A DNA stretch of 64,000 nucleotides, from positions 239,010 through 303,009 of the forward strand of contig JAKLGK010000001.1 of NCBI GenBank assembly GCA_022710725.1. The letters are read 5' to 3'. The notes beneath the pieces are model-generated. The model worked only from the letters and a program-made list of their open reading frames with translations, made no database searches and was not told the origin of the DNA. The translations under genes were made by a program, and so were the position numbers. This DNA is from Verrucomicrobiota bacterium (lineage in GTDB: Bacteria > Verrucomicrobiota > Kiritimatiellia > CAIQIC01 > JAGNIJ01). This document shows positions 43,026-50,999 of this stretch, in pieces (position 1 is the stretch's first letter; every line of letters starts with the position of its first letter).

Positions 43026-43901
43026 TCAGACCAGTTGCAGCATCTTATCACGAAGCAGGTGGCCGACCAACTCGTGGTGAATGCGGTGGCCGGTCCGGAA
43101 GGCGATGAACCGGCCCCGGACGGGCCGGCCGAGGATGCGGAGGTCGCCGACGAAATCCACGATCTTGTGGCGGGCCGCCTCGAGGCCCAGCTCCATCGGG
43201 CAGCGCGGATAGAGCATCAGCACGGTCTCCCGCACCGGGCCGAGCAGGTCGCGGACCTTCTCGGTTTCCGTCTCGACGAGGTAGCTGCGGGCGTCCAGCA
43301 CGTGCCGCGCCGCGTCGGGGGCGGCCTCGTCGTACTCGGCCACGCCGATCGGCAAGCCCTCGAGGTGCGACCAGTGGAACACGTAGGACACCGAGAAATG
43401 GTCCGCCGGCACGCCGAGGACGTAGCGCCCGTCGCGCAGTTCGGGATGCGCCGATTCCTCGCCCGTCGTGCGCTGCCGGTCGAGGAAGAACAGCGGTTTC
43501 GCCAGGGCATAGACCCGGCGCGGCGCGCCCAGCGCCCGCGTGCCGAGCCGGGAGAGCGCCGCGTGGAACGTCGCGCAACGGCCGCTGTCGGTCATCGGCA
43601 CGCCCTCGGAATCGAGCTCGATCCTCGCGTTGTCCACGCCGCAGAACGCCAGCGCCGCCAGGACGTGCTCCGTGTGATGGACCGCGACGCCCGCCTGCTC
43701 CAGCAAGGTCCAGCGCGGCATGCTGCGCAACTGCTCCGGCCCGCACAGGACCTCCGGCGCGCCGGGCAGGTCCGAGCGGACGAAGCGGATGCCCTCGTCC
43801 GCGCCCGCCGGATGGAACCGGAGCCGGCACTCGCCCGGCCGGTCCAGGGCGGACCCGGCGATCCAGCCGGAGGATGATGCGACTGTGGTTTGCTCGGTCA
43901 C
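43026..43901 (-). CDS. lpxC: LpxC-like UDP-3-O-acyl-GlcNAc deacetylase
   Basis: A 291-residue zinc deacetylase family member. HTEHVLAAL carries the catalytic Glu and first zinc His. AARHKIVDFVGDL carries the second His and Asp. TGHRIHHELVGHLL carries the general-acid His. The family DGSA motif is altered (TDSGRCATFHAAL). The enzyme performs the committed step of lipid A synthesis, so the cell has, or had, lipid A. Its place inside a polysaccharide locus rather than with lpxA/fabZ is unusual, and it may be a second copy or act on a related sugar. The start is GTG at 43901. Confidence 0.85.
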   Translation of the reverse strand: MTEQTTVASSSGWIAGSALDRPGECRLRFHPAGADEGIRFVRSDLPGAPEVLCGPEQLRSMPRWTLLEQAGVAVHHTEHVLAALAFCGVDNARIELDSEGVPMTDSGRCATFHAALSRLGTRALGAPRRVYALAKPLFFLDRQRTTGEESAHPELRDGRYVLGVPADHFSVSYVFHWSHLEGLPIGVAEYDEAAPDAARHVLDARSYLVETETEKVRDLLGPVRETVLMLYPRCPMELGLEAARHKIVDFVGDLRILGRPVRGRFIAFRTGHRIHHELVGHLLRDKMLQLV

Positions 43902-43925
43902 GATGAAAAGACGGCCGCGGGGACG

Positions 43926-44879
43926 TCAGCCTTGCGCCCGGTAGTACTCCGCCGTCAGGGCGATGCCCTCCTCGAGGTCCACCTTCGCCTCGAAGCCCAG
44001 CAGCTCCCGCGCCTTGCTGACGTTCGGGATGCGCAGCTCGACGTCGGCGTAATCCTTGTAGACGAACTCGATCTTCGACTTCGAATTCAGGACGCGGATG
44101 ACGGTGTTGGCCAGGCCGTAGATCGTCGTCACCGCCCGCTGGTTGCCGATGTTGAAGGACTCGCCGACGGCCTTCGGGTGCTCCATGCAGAGCATGGTGC
44201 CGCGGACCATGTCGTCGACGTAGCACCACGCGCGGATCTGGGTGCCGTCGCCGTTGATCTGGATCGTCTCGTTCTTGAGCGCGCGCTGGATGAAGATGCG
44301 GATGGCGCCCTCGCCGACCTGGCCGGGCCCGTAGACGTTGAACGGGCGCACGACGGTGACGGGGAGCCACTGGTCCTGGTAGTAGGCGATGGCCAGGTGC
44401 TCCTCGGCCAGCTTGCTGACGGCGTAGGTCCAGCGCGCCTCGCCGACCTTGCCGATGGAAGTCTTGTCCAACTCCGACGACCGGAACGCGTTGGTCCCGA
44501 ACACCTCGCTCGTGGAGAAGCAGACCACGCGGTCGCAGTGGGTCAGCTTCGAGGCGGCCTCGAGCACGTTGGCCGAGCCGACCATGTTCACCCGCATCGT
44601 CTTGACCGTGCTCTTGACCACGGTGTCGATCCCGGCGATCGCGGCGCAGTGCACGACCAGGTCGGCGTCCGCCATGGCCTTCGCGAGGCTGTCGTAGTCG
44701 AGCACGTCGCCGACGACAAGCTTCAGGTTGGGATGGTTCTTGTACGCCTGGGTCTGCAGCGCGTTGCGGGCCAGGTTGTCGTAGGCGACGATCTGGTTCT
44801 GCTCGACCAGCCGCCCGATCAGGGTTGAGCCGATGAAGCCCGCGCCGCCGGTGATGAATATCTTTTTGCCTTTAATCAT
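43926..44879 (-). CDS. NAD-dependent sugar epimerase/dehydratase
   Basis: A 317-residue extended SDR. The NAD motif is [15 protein letters not shown]. The catalytic Ser/Thr lies in CFSTSEVFG and the Tyr-Lys pair in [28 protein letters not shown] and [12 protein letters not shown] are typical of UDP-sugar 4-epimerases and dehydratases. The sequence is less GC-biased in amino-acid use (more Lys, Asn, Ile) than its neighbours, a weak sign of a different history. It lies 24 bp upstream of lpxC. Exact sugar unknown. Confidence 0.9.
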   Translation of the reverse strand: MIKGKKIFITGGAGFIGSTLIGRLVEQNQIVAYDNLARNALQTQAYKNHPNLKLVVGDVLDYDSLAKAMADADLVVHCAAIAGIDTVVKSTVKTMRVNMVGSANVLEAASKLTHCDRVVCFSTSEVFGTNAFRSSELDKTSIGKVGEARWTYAVSKLAEEHLAIAYYQDQWLPVTVVRPFNVYGPGQVGEGAIRIFIQRALKNETIQINGDGTQIRAWCYVDDMVRGTMLCMEHPKAVGESFNIGNQRAVTTIYGLANTVIRVLNSKSKIEFVYKDYADVELRIPNVSKARELLGFEAKVDLEEGIALTAEYYRAQG

Positions 44880-44953
44880 GGACGTTCTCCGCGTTGCAGG
44901 ACCGACTGTGCATGTTTAACAAAAACCGCGCAAGCCAATAGGGAGGAGGGATG

Positions 44954-45018
44954 GAACAGGAGGCAACGGAGGGCGGGCCGCTCCCCTCACCCCTCCGTTC
45001 TCTCTGTTGCCTCCTGTT
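44954..45018. repeat. Nonamer-periodic hairpin repeat N5
   Basis: GAACAGGAG and GCAACGGAG on the left; CTCCGTTCT, CTCTGTTGC and CTCCTGTTC on the right. The right arm encodes the C-terminal tail FEQEATERTEG of the GT4 gene ending at 44987. Confidence 0.8.
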
Positions 45019-46150
45019 CAAAACCCCTCATGATCGAGACCAGTTCGCGTTCGGTCGCCCCGCGGCTGTACAGCCGGATGCACTTCTCCCGCGCGGCGCG
45101 CCCCATGGCCTCCGCCTCGGCCGGATGATCGAGCGCCTGCCGCATGGTTTCCGCCAGCGCCGCCGCGTCGTCCGGGGGCACGACCTTCCCGCAGCCCTCC
45201 AGGACGAGCGGCAGGTCGGAGATCGCCGTGCCGATCACGGGCCGGGCCATGGCCATGGCCTCGAAGATCTTGCACGGCATCTGCGAGCGGGCCAGGGGCG
45301 TGTCCTTGAGCGGCAGCACGATCAGGTCCGCCAGGCTCAAGAACTCCGGCATGCGCGCGGCCGGCTGCGGGCCCAGCGTCGCCAGGTACGGCCGGTACGA
45401 CGGCTCCGACCGGAGCTTCTCCACGTGCTCGTTGACCGGGCCCACGATCACGAACCGCGTGTCCGCGCGGCCGAGCCGGACCAGGGCGTCGAGGATGATC
45501 TCGATGCCCTTGTGCGGCCGCACCACGCCGCCGAAGACGATGCAGCGCAGGCCTTCCAGCCCGCATTCCTTCTTCAACGCCGCCGTCCGCTCCGGCGACG
45601 AGGGCTTGAAGAAATCCGTGTCCACGCCCATGTGGACGATGCGGCCGCCGAATTTATTCTGCAGCCACGTGCTCGTCGAGATCACCAGGTCGGCCTTCGG
45701 GATCAGCTTTTCCACCAGCGGGTTCCACGGCTCCTCCAGCGGGTGGTGCAGGTTCCGCAGCACGGATTTCCAGCGCGACGCCCGCGGCATCTGGTGGAAC
45801 AGCGCGCCGTCCCACTCGTCCAGGTAGACGACCACCTTCGCCCCGCGCCGCCGCTTCTCCCGGAGCGCGACGGGCACCGTGTCCGCGAAGGCCTTCACGG
45901 CGACGATCACATCGCCCGTCAGCGCGGCACCGAGCCTCCGGGACTCCCACAGGCAATCCGGAAGCCGGTACAGCCGGGGCGTCGGCACGACCGTGTAGTC
46001 GAACGCGCCCCGGTACATCGGGCAGACGCCGTGCCCGAAGTCCGGGCCGGCGACCTGGACCGGGTAATGCCGCTGCAGGGTCCGGGCCAGCACGGTCACC
46101 GGGCCCAGGACCGGGCAGTAAATATCGGGAACTAAAAAGGAGATTTTCAC
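44987..46150 (-). CDS. Family 4 glycosyltransferase with repeat-encoded tail
   Basis: A 387-residue GT-B enzyme starting MKISFLVPDIYCPVLGPVTVLA. The donor half shows CIVFGGVVRPHKGIEIILDAL, FVIVGPVNEH, LADLIVLPLKDTP and MPCKIFEAMAMARPVIG. The protein continues past the normal last helix into EQEATERTEG, which is the translation of repeat N5. It is divergent from the flavoprotein gene at 46289; the shared 138-bp gap contains repeat N6. Sugar unknown. Confidence 0.9.
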   Translation of the reverse strand: MKISFLVPDIYCPVLGPVTVLARTLQRHYPVQVAGPDFGHGVCPMYRGAFDYTVVPTPRLYRLPDCLWESRRLGAALTGDVIVAVKAFADTVPVALREKRRRGAKVVVYLDEWDGALFHQMPRASRWKSVLRNLHHPLEEPWNPLVEKLIPKADLVISTSTWLQNKFGGRIVHMGVDTDFFKPSSPERTAALKKECGLEGLRCIVFGGVVRPHKGIEIILDALVRLGRADTRFVIVGPVNEHVEKLRSEPSYRPYLATLGPQPAARMPEFLSLADLIVLPLKDTPLARSQMPCKIFEAMAMARPVIGTAISDLPLVLEGCGKVVPPDDAAALAETMRQALDHPAEAEAMGRAAREKCIRLYSRGATERELVSIMRGFEQEATERTEG

Positions 46151-46159
46151 GAAGGATAA

Positions 46160-46226
46160 TTACAGGAGGCAACAGAGGGAACGAGAGGTCTGAAAGATTC
46201 TCCGTTACCTCTGTTCACTCCTGTTC
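46160..46226. repeat. Nonamer-periodic hairpin repeat N6
   Basis: TTACAGGAG, GCAACAGAG and GGAACGAGA on the left; CTCCGTTAC, CTCTGTTCA and CTCCTGTTC on the right. It lies in the divergent region between a GT4 gene and a flavoprotein gene, so it cannot be only a terminator. Confidence 0.8.
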
Positions 46227-46288
46227 GCTGTATTAGAAAGTTGCGATTTCGCGGCCTATTGTTAGTGTAAGGGCTTTTCAATACACGC

Positions 46289-47674
46289 ATGAGAATCGTG
46301 ATCATCGGCGCTGGCCCCTGCGGCCTCGGGGCGGCCCACCGGCTGCTGGAAAAAGGGCATTCCGACTTCGCCGTCTACGAGCGGCGCCCCTACGTCGGCG
46401 GCCTGGCCGCGTCGTTCCGCGACGAGCGGGGCTTCACGTGGGATTTCGCCGTCCACGTCGCGCACTCCCACTACCACTATATCGACCGGCTGATGGACGA
46501 CCTGCTGCCCGGCGGCTTCCTCCACCACGAGCGCCGCTCCTGGGTGCGGGAGTACCAGACGTTCATCCCCTACCCGTTCCAGTACAACATCCGCCATCTG
46601 CCGCCCGCCGCCCGCGACGAGTGCCTGGCCGGGCTGCGGGAACTCGCTCAACGTCCACCATCCGACGCCCAACGTCCAACGCCCAACAACTTCGAGGAAT
46701 GGATCCTCGCCGGCTTCGGGCGCGGGATCGCGAAGCATTTCATGGCGCCCTACAACCGCAAGATCTGGTCCACCGAGCTGCGGGACATGGGCTACCAGTG
46801 GATCGGCGACCGCGTGCCCACCCTCGACCTCGCGCGCGTGGAGCGCAATATCGCCGAGGGACGCGACGACGTCTCCTGGGGCCCGAACCACACGTTCCAG
46901 TTTCCGAGGGAGGGCGGCACGGGCGCCATCTGGCGCGCGCTGGCCGCGCGGCTGCCCGCGGGCCGGCTCCACCTTTCCTGCGGCCTCGTCCGGCTCGATG
47001 CCGGACGCCGGATCGCCGTCTTCGAGGACGGCCGGGAGGAGCGCTACGACGCCCTGATCTCCACCATGCCGCTGATCCGGCTCGCTGAACTGGCCGGCGA
47101 CACCGGACTCGTCCGGCGCGCCCGCGGCCTCCGCTACACGCACGTCGAGGTCACGGGCGTTGCGCCGGCCTTCCCCATCCCCGACGCGCTGCGGGACAAG
47201 ACGTGGATATACTGCCCCGAGCCGGCCTGCGACTTCTACCGCGTCACGCCCTTCTCGATCTTCTCCCCGGCGCACGTGCCCGACCCGGACCGCCACTGCT
47301 CCCTGCTCTGCGAAATCTCCACGCCGGGCGACGCGCCGATCCCCCGCGGCGACAGCGGGGCGGCCACGCTGCGCGGCCTGCGGGACATAGGGCTCATGGA
47401 TTGCGATCCCGCCCGGACCCACCTCTTCACCATGGTCGAGGAATTCGGCTACCCGGTGCCGACCGTCGACCGCGACGCGATCCTGGCCGATGTCCTGCCC
47501 GCGCTCGAAAGCCAGGGCCTCTATAGCCGCGGCCGGTTCGGCGGCTGGAAGTACGAAGTGGCCAACATGGATCATTCGGTCATGCAGGGCGTCGAGGTTG
47601 CGGACCGCCTTCTGGACGGCGCGGAGGAGGTCACGCTGCCGAAGCCCGCCGTGGTCAACGCGGGCAAGCGCTGA
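46289..47674 (+). CDS. UDP-galactopyranose-mutase-like flavoprotein, copy 1
   Basis: A 461-residue FAD enzyme. The dinucleotide motif is IVIIGAGPCGLGAAHRL, followed by VGGLAASF with DERGFTWDFAVHVAHS. YNRKIWSTELRDMGYQWIG and DVSWGPNHTFQFPREGGTG are shared with UGM-like and protoporphyrinogen-oxidase-like enzymes of polysaccharide loci. Residues ~121-134 (the QRPPSDAQRPTPN region) are encoded by a heptamer array at 46649-46690, between CLAGLRELA and NFEEWI. A 30%-type paralogue lies at 48648. A ring-contracting mutase or sugar oxidoreductase is the likely role; the substrate is unknown. It is followed 2 bp later by the next plus-strand gene. Confidence 0.85.
   Translation: MRIVIIGAGPCGLGAAHRLLEKGHSDFAVYERRPYVGGLAASFRDERGFTWDFAVHVAHSHYHYIDRLMDDLLPGGFLHHERRSWVREYQTFIPYPFQYNIRHLPPAARDECLAGLRELAQRPPSDAQRPTPNNFEEWILAGFGRGIAKHFMAPYNRKIWSTELRDMGYQWIGDRVPTLDLARVERNIAEGRDDVSWGPNHTFQFPREGGTGAIWRALAARLPAGRLHLSCGLVRLDAGRRIAVFEDGREERYDALISTMPLIRLAELAGDTGLVRRARGLRYTHVEVTGVAPAFPIPDALRDKTWIYCPEPACDFYRVTPFSIFSPAHVPDPDRHCSLLCEISTPGDAPIPRGDSGAATLRGLRDIGLMDCDPARTHLFTMVEEFGYPVPTVDRDAILADVLPALESQGLYSRGRFGGWKYEVANMDHSVMQGVEVADRLLDGAEEVTLPKPAVVNAGKR
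46649..46690. repeat. In-frame heptamer array in flavoprotein copy 1
   Basis: Six consecutive 7-mers of the CAACGTC/CAACGCC type, 42 bp or exactly 14 codons, inside the coding frame. Frame is preserved because six times seven is divisible by three. Confidence 0.8.
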
Positions 47675-47676
47675 CG

Positions 47677-48639
47677 ATGAAAAAAATACTCATGGTGCTG
47701 ACCAGCCACCGGCTGGACTGTTTCCGGCTGTGCATGGACCTGCTCGTGCGGGGCGGTTCGATCCGCTTCTTCGACCGCGTGGTCCTGCTGCTCAACGGCG
47801 TGGCCGGCCGTCACCTCCGGTACGTCCGCGACCTGCAAGCCGCGCATCCTGACATCCCGTGGGACACCATCGCCGGGCCGCGCGGGCGCGGGCGGCTGAT
47901 CTCCAACCTCCAGAACGAGTGCGTGCGGCGCCACCCGGACTCGCTCTACTTCAAGATCGACGAGGACACCTTCGTCTCCGCCGACTGGCCGCAGAGGCTG
48001 ACGGCGGCCTACGAGGCGCACCGGGACGACCCCGGCCTTTCGCTGATCACGCCGGTCATCCCGAACAACGCGCTCGGCTGCTTCTACCTGCTCCACGCGT
48101 TTCCCGAACTGGCACGGGAGTACGACCGGCTGTTCCGCAAACCGCTGACGACGAAATTCGACGGGCCGGTCTGGATCAACGGCCGCATCGCGGACTGGAT
48201 CACGCGGGAGTTCCTCGACCTCCGCCGGGCCAACGAGCGGCTGCGCGCCGTCCGGGCGCCGGCCATCGCCGGGGACGGCCTCTCGATGCCGGAGGGCGGC
48301 CCGTTCGGCCGCTTCGCCTTCCGGTTCAGCATCAACTGCCTCTGCTACGACTACCGCCACTGGCGGGAACTCGGCGAAATCCCCGAGTTCGACGAGATCG
48401 GCTGGGGCGACTGGATCGTCGCGCACGGCAAGTTCGCCGTGCTGGCGCCCGACGCCCTGGTCCACCACTACTCGTTCTTCGTCCAGCAGGACTGGCTCGA
48501 CCGCACTCCGCTCCTTGAGGACCTGCGCCGGGCCAACCTGCCGGACACGCTGCGCTGGCCGGACCGCGGCCCGGCCCGGCTGGGGCGCATTGTCCAGCAA
48601 GTTCCGCGCGCCATCCGGCGCCGCCTGGGCCGCTCCTGA
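47677..48639 (+). CDS. Glycosyltransferase-like protein with DxD-type motif, unknown family
   Basis: A 320-residue soluble protein starting MKKILMVLTSHRLDCFRLC. LISNLQNECVRRHPDSLYFKIDEDTFVSADW looks like a GT-A donor site with the acidic triad DED. Later blocks (SLITPVIPNNALGCFYLLHAF, FDEIGWGDWIVAHGKFAVLAPDALVHHYSFF) resemble the acceptor side of GT2-like enzymes. I do not recognise an exact family. It starts 2 bp after flavoprotein copy 1, so the two probably act on the same sugar, and it converges on flavoprotein copy 2 with an 8-bp gap. Confidence 0.75.
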   Translation: MKKILMVLTSHRLDCFRLCMDLLVRGGSIRFFDRVVLLLNGVAGRHLRYVRDLQAAHPDIPWDTIAGPRGRGRLISNLQNECVRRHPDSLYFKIDEDTFVSADWPQRLTAAYEAHRDDPGLSLITPVIPNNALGCFYLLHAFPELAREYDRLFRKPLTTKFDGPVWINGRIADWITREFLDLRRANERLRAVRAPAIAGDGLSMPEGGPFGRFAFRFSINCLCYDYRHWRELGEIPEFDEIGWGDWIVAHGKFAVLAPDALVHHYSFFVQQDWLDRTPLLEDLRRANLPDTLRWPDRGPARLGRIVQQVPRAIRRRLGRS

Positions 48640-48647
48640 TCCCGCCG

Positions 48648-50063
48648 TCAGGGATTGCGCCGGTTGTTCACCAGGTCCGGCGTGAACAGCGTCGGCTCGT
48701 ACTCCGCCCCGCCGTCGGCGGCGAGGCGCTCGACGCATTCGTAGCCCTGCGCGAAACTGTGGTCCTGGTTGCCGACCTCGTACTTCCAGGCGCCGAACCG
48801 GCCGCGGCTGAAGATGCCCCGCGCCTCGAAGGCGCGCAGCGCCGGGTCCACCAGCGCGTCCCGCCCGAGGAACGGCGTCGGATACGCCTGCGGCAGGCGC
48901 CGGTGCGCGACGGACACCACGCGGCGCCGGTCCGGCAACAGGCCGTCCTCGACCAGGGCGCGCACCGTGTCCTCCGCCAGGCTCTCGCGGCGGACGGGCT
49001 TGTCCGCGCTCTCCGAGGTCTCCGTCATCAGCGACCACTGGGCCCCCGGCCGGGGCGCGTTCTCGGGGCTGTAATTCGTGAAGACGGTCACCCGGTAGTA
49101 CGGGCTGTTGGACTCCGGGAAATATATCCAGCACTTGGTCTTCAGGCGCTCCGGCGTGGTCCCGTCCATGCCCACGCCGACGACGTGGGTCGCGGAGTAC
49201 ACCAGCCGGTCGGCGACCCGGTCGTCCACGATCCCGGGCGCCATGCGGACCAGGCGGTTGAGCGGCGCCGTGGAAATCAGCCGGTCGTAGAGCCACGTGC
49301 GCCCGTCCGCCGCGGTCGCCTGCCGGAGGTCCGGGTCGATCCGGACGATCTCCGCGCCCAGCGTCACGCGCTCCGCGGGCAGCCGCCGGCCCAGCGCCTC
49401 CCAGACCGCGCCCGTGCCGCCCCGCTTCGGGAACCGGAACGTCCGGTTGGGCCCCCACGACACCTGGTCCTGCCCCGTCTCGATCGAGCGCGTCACCGCC
49501 TTCAGGTCCGGCACGGCCACGCGCTCGCCGATCCAATGGAAATCCATCTTTTCCGGCGGCGTCGCCCAGACCTTGAAATTGTAGGGCCGCATGAAGAGGC
49601 GCGCGACGCCCTCGCCGAAGGTCTGATCGATCCACTCCCCGAAGTTTCGCGGGCGGCAGGGTTCAGGGTGCAGGGTCCGGGCCGCGGCGGCCTTCCGCAA
49701 CCCTTCGACGCAGTCCTCGCGGTCGGCGGGGTCGAGCCGGTGCAGGTTATTCTGGAACGGGTACGGGACGAACCGGTTCTTCAGCCATACCCAGCTTTCG
49801 CGCTCGTGGCGGTGCCAGCCGTCGGGGCCGAGGGCCAGGTCCATGTAGCGGTCGAAGGTCTCGTAGTGGGAGAACTGGACGTGGCCGCCGAGGTCCCACG
49901 TGAACCCCCGGTCGTCCACCCACGACGAGGCCAGGCCACCGAACCGCGGCCCGGCCTCGATCAGGCGCCAGCCGAGCCCCTTTTCCTCCAGCCGCAGCGC
50001 GGCGCCCAGGCCGGTCGGCCCGGCCCCGAGGACCAGGTACTCGATTCGATGCGCCGATGTCAT
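48648..50063 (-). CDS. UDP-galactopyranose-mutase-like flavoprotein, copy 2
   Basis: A 471-residue paralogue of the protein at 46289. The FAD motif is YLVLGAGPTGLGAALRL, then FGGLASSWVDDRGFTWDLGGHVQFSH, FMRPYNFKVWATPPEKMDFHWIG and QVSWGPNRTFRFPKRGGTG. At the loop between CVEGLRKAAAA and NFGEWI it carries RTLHPEPCRPR, partly encoded by heptamers at 49656-49676, the same position as the unrelated insertion in copy 1. The start overlaps the GT2 stop (ATGA). Longer upstream frames are shadows of the GT2 gene. Confidence 0.85.
   Translation of the reverse strand: MTSAHRIEYLVLGAGPTGLGAALRLEEKGLGWRLIEAGPRFGGLASSWVDDRGFTWDLGGHVQFSHYETFDRYMDLALGPDGWHRHERESWVWLKNRFVPYPFQNNLHRLDPADREDCVEGLRKAAAARTLHPEPCRPRNFGEWIDQTFGEGVARLFMRPYNFKVWATPPEKMDFHWIGERVAVPDLKAVTRSIETGQDQVSWGPNRTFRFPKRGGTGAVWEALGRRLPAERVTLGAEIVRIDPDLRQATAADGRTWLYDRLISTAPLNRLVRMAPGIVDDRVADRLVYSATHVVGVGMDGTTPERLKTKCWIYFPESNSPYYRVTVFTNYSPENAPRPGAQWSLMTETSESADKPVRRESLAEDTVRALVEDGLLPDRRRVVSVAHRRLPQAYPTPFLGRDALVDPALRAFEARGIFSRGRFGAWKYEVGNQDHSFAQGYECVERLAADGGAEYEPTLFTPDLVNNRRNP
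49656..49676. repeat. In-frame heptamer repeat in flavoprotein copy 2
   Basis: Three tandem 7-mers (GCAGGGT, TCAGGGT, GCAGGGT on plus; ACCCTGC/ACCCTGA on the coding strand) encode the TLHPEP segment. Confidence 0.75.
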
Positions 50064-50998
50064 GTTCGCGAGCGCGGCACGATGAGCCGACCCAGTGTTT
50101 TCAGACCTTCGCGCCACACGGCCGGCCGCGCCGGCGCGGTCCGCCAGGCCCACAGGGCGAACCACAGCGCCCGCCCTGCCCGCCCGCGGTCCCGCCACCA
50201 GATCGTGTTTTCCTCGAGGGCGTTGAGCAGTGCGTCCTTCATATGCCGGCGCGGCACGCGGCCCTCCCAGATATCCCGTCTCTTCAGGAGCAGGCGGTGC
50301 GCCTCGGCGTCCTGCGGCCGCGTACGCCACGCGCCCTCCACCTGGCTGATCCCCGACGAGGCCCGGCGGTACCGCGCCAGCACCGCGTCCACCAGCCCGA
50401 CCGGGCGCCGCCGCGCGATCCGCATGAACCACTCGTAGTCCTCGCGCGCCCGGTAGCGCGGGTCCTCGTTGAACAGGCCCACCTCGTCCAACAGCGAGCG
50501 CCGCACCAGCACGGAGCTGATCGAGATGAAGCAGTGCCGCGCCAGCTCGCGGAAGCAGTCGCCCGTCGGCGGGAGCGCGCCCTCGTGCCGCACGCCGAGC
50601 ACCTTCGAGTCCTCGTCCAGCAGGTGGCAGTACGCGTGACAGAACGGGATGTCCGGGTGCGCCTCGAGAAACGCCACCTGCCGGGCCACCCGTTCCGGGT
50701 ACCACCCGTCGTCGGAATCGAGGAAGGCCACGTACTCGCCCTTCGCCAGCCGCGCGGCGACGTTACGGGGCACCGCCGGCCGGCCCGAGTTCTTCGGGAG
50801 ACGCACGAACTGCAGCCGCGACCCGTACTCCGCCTCGATCAGCCGCGCGCTGCCGTCGGTGGAGGCGTCGTCCACGACGATGACCTCCATCCGCGGGTGC
50901 GTCTGCGCGAACACGCCGTCCAGCGTCTCGCGCAGGTAGCGCTCGCGGTTGTAGGTCCCCACGCAGGCGGTGACCAGCGGCTGGTCGGGCGCGGCCAT
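50060..50998 (-). CDS. Family 2 glycosyltransferase
   Basis: A 312-residue GT-A enzyme. LVTACVGTYNRERYLRETLD, EVIVVDDASTDGSARLIE and the DxD motif FLDSDDGWYPERV are clear. DYEWFMRIARRRPVGLVD is the acceptor-side block. The C-terminal ~80 residues are helical. It starts 1 bp after the stop of the fusion gene at 51000 and overlaps flavoprotein copy 2 by ATGA, so all three are one transcript. Specificity unknown. Confidence 0.9.
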   Translation of the reverse strand: MAAPDQPLVTACVGTYNRERYLRETLDGVFAQTHPRMEVIVVDDASTDGSARLIEAEYGSRLQFVRLPKNSGRPAVPRNVAARLAKGEYVAFLDSDDGWYPERVARQVAFLEAHPDIPFCHAYCHLLDEDSKVLGVRHEGALPPTGDCFRELARHCFISISSVLVRRSLLDEVGLFNEDPRYRAREDYEWFMRIARRRPVGLVDAVLARYRRASSGISQVEGAWRTRPQDAEAHRLLLKRRDIWEGRVPRRHMKDALLNALEENTIWWRDRGRAGRALWFALWAWRTAPARPAVWREGLKTLGRLIVPRSRT

Positions 50999-50999
50999 G

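Noticed and set aside
43926..44879. Epimerase gene as recently transferred
   Set aside because: Its amino-acid use is somewhat less GC-biased, but this is common in conserved SDR proteins and there are no other transfer marks.
29764..46226. Nonamer repeats as a CRISPR array
   Set aside because: Units are 9 bp, contiguous and dispersed singly between genes, with no spacers and no cas genes. The Cas2-like domain in the PaaX-family protein is a known feature of that family.
46227..46288. Promoter with TTGCGA before flavoprotein copy 1
   Set aside because: The matching -10 (TAGTGT) is poor and the spacing is 16; too weak to list.
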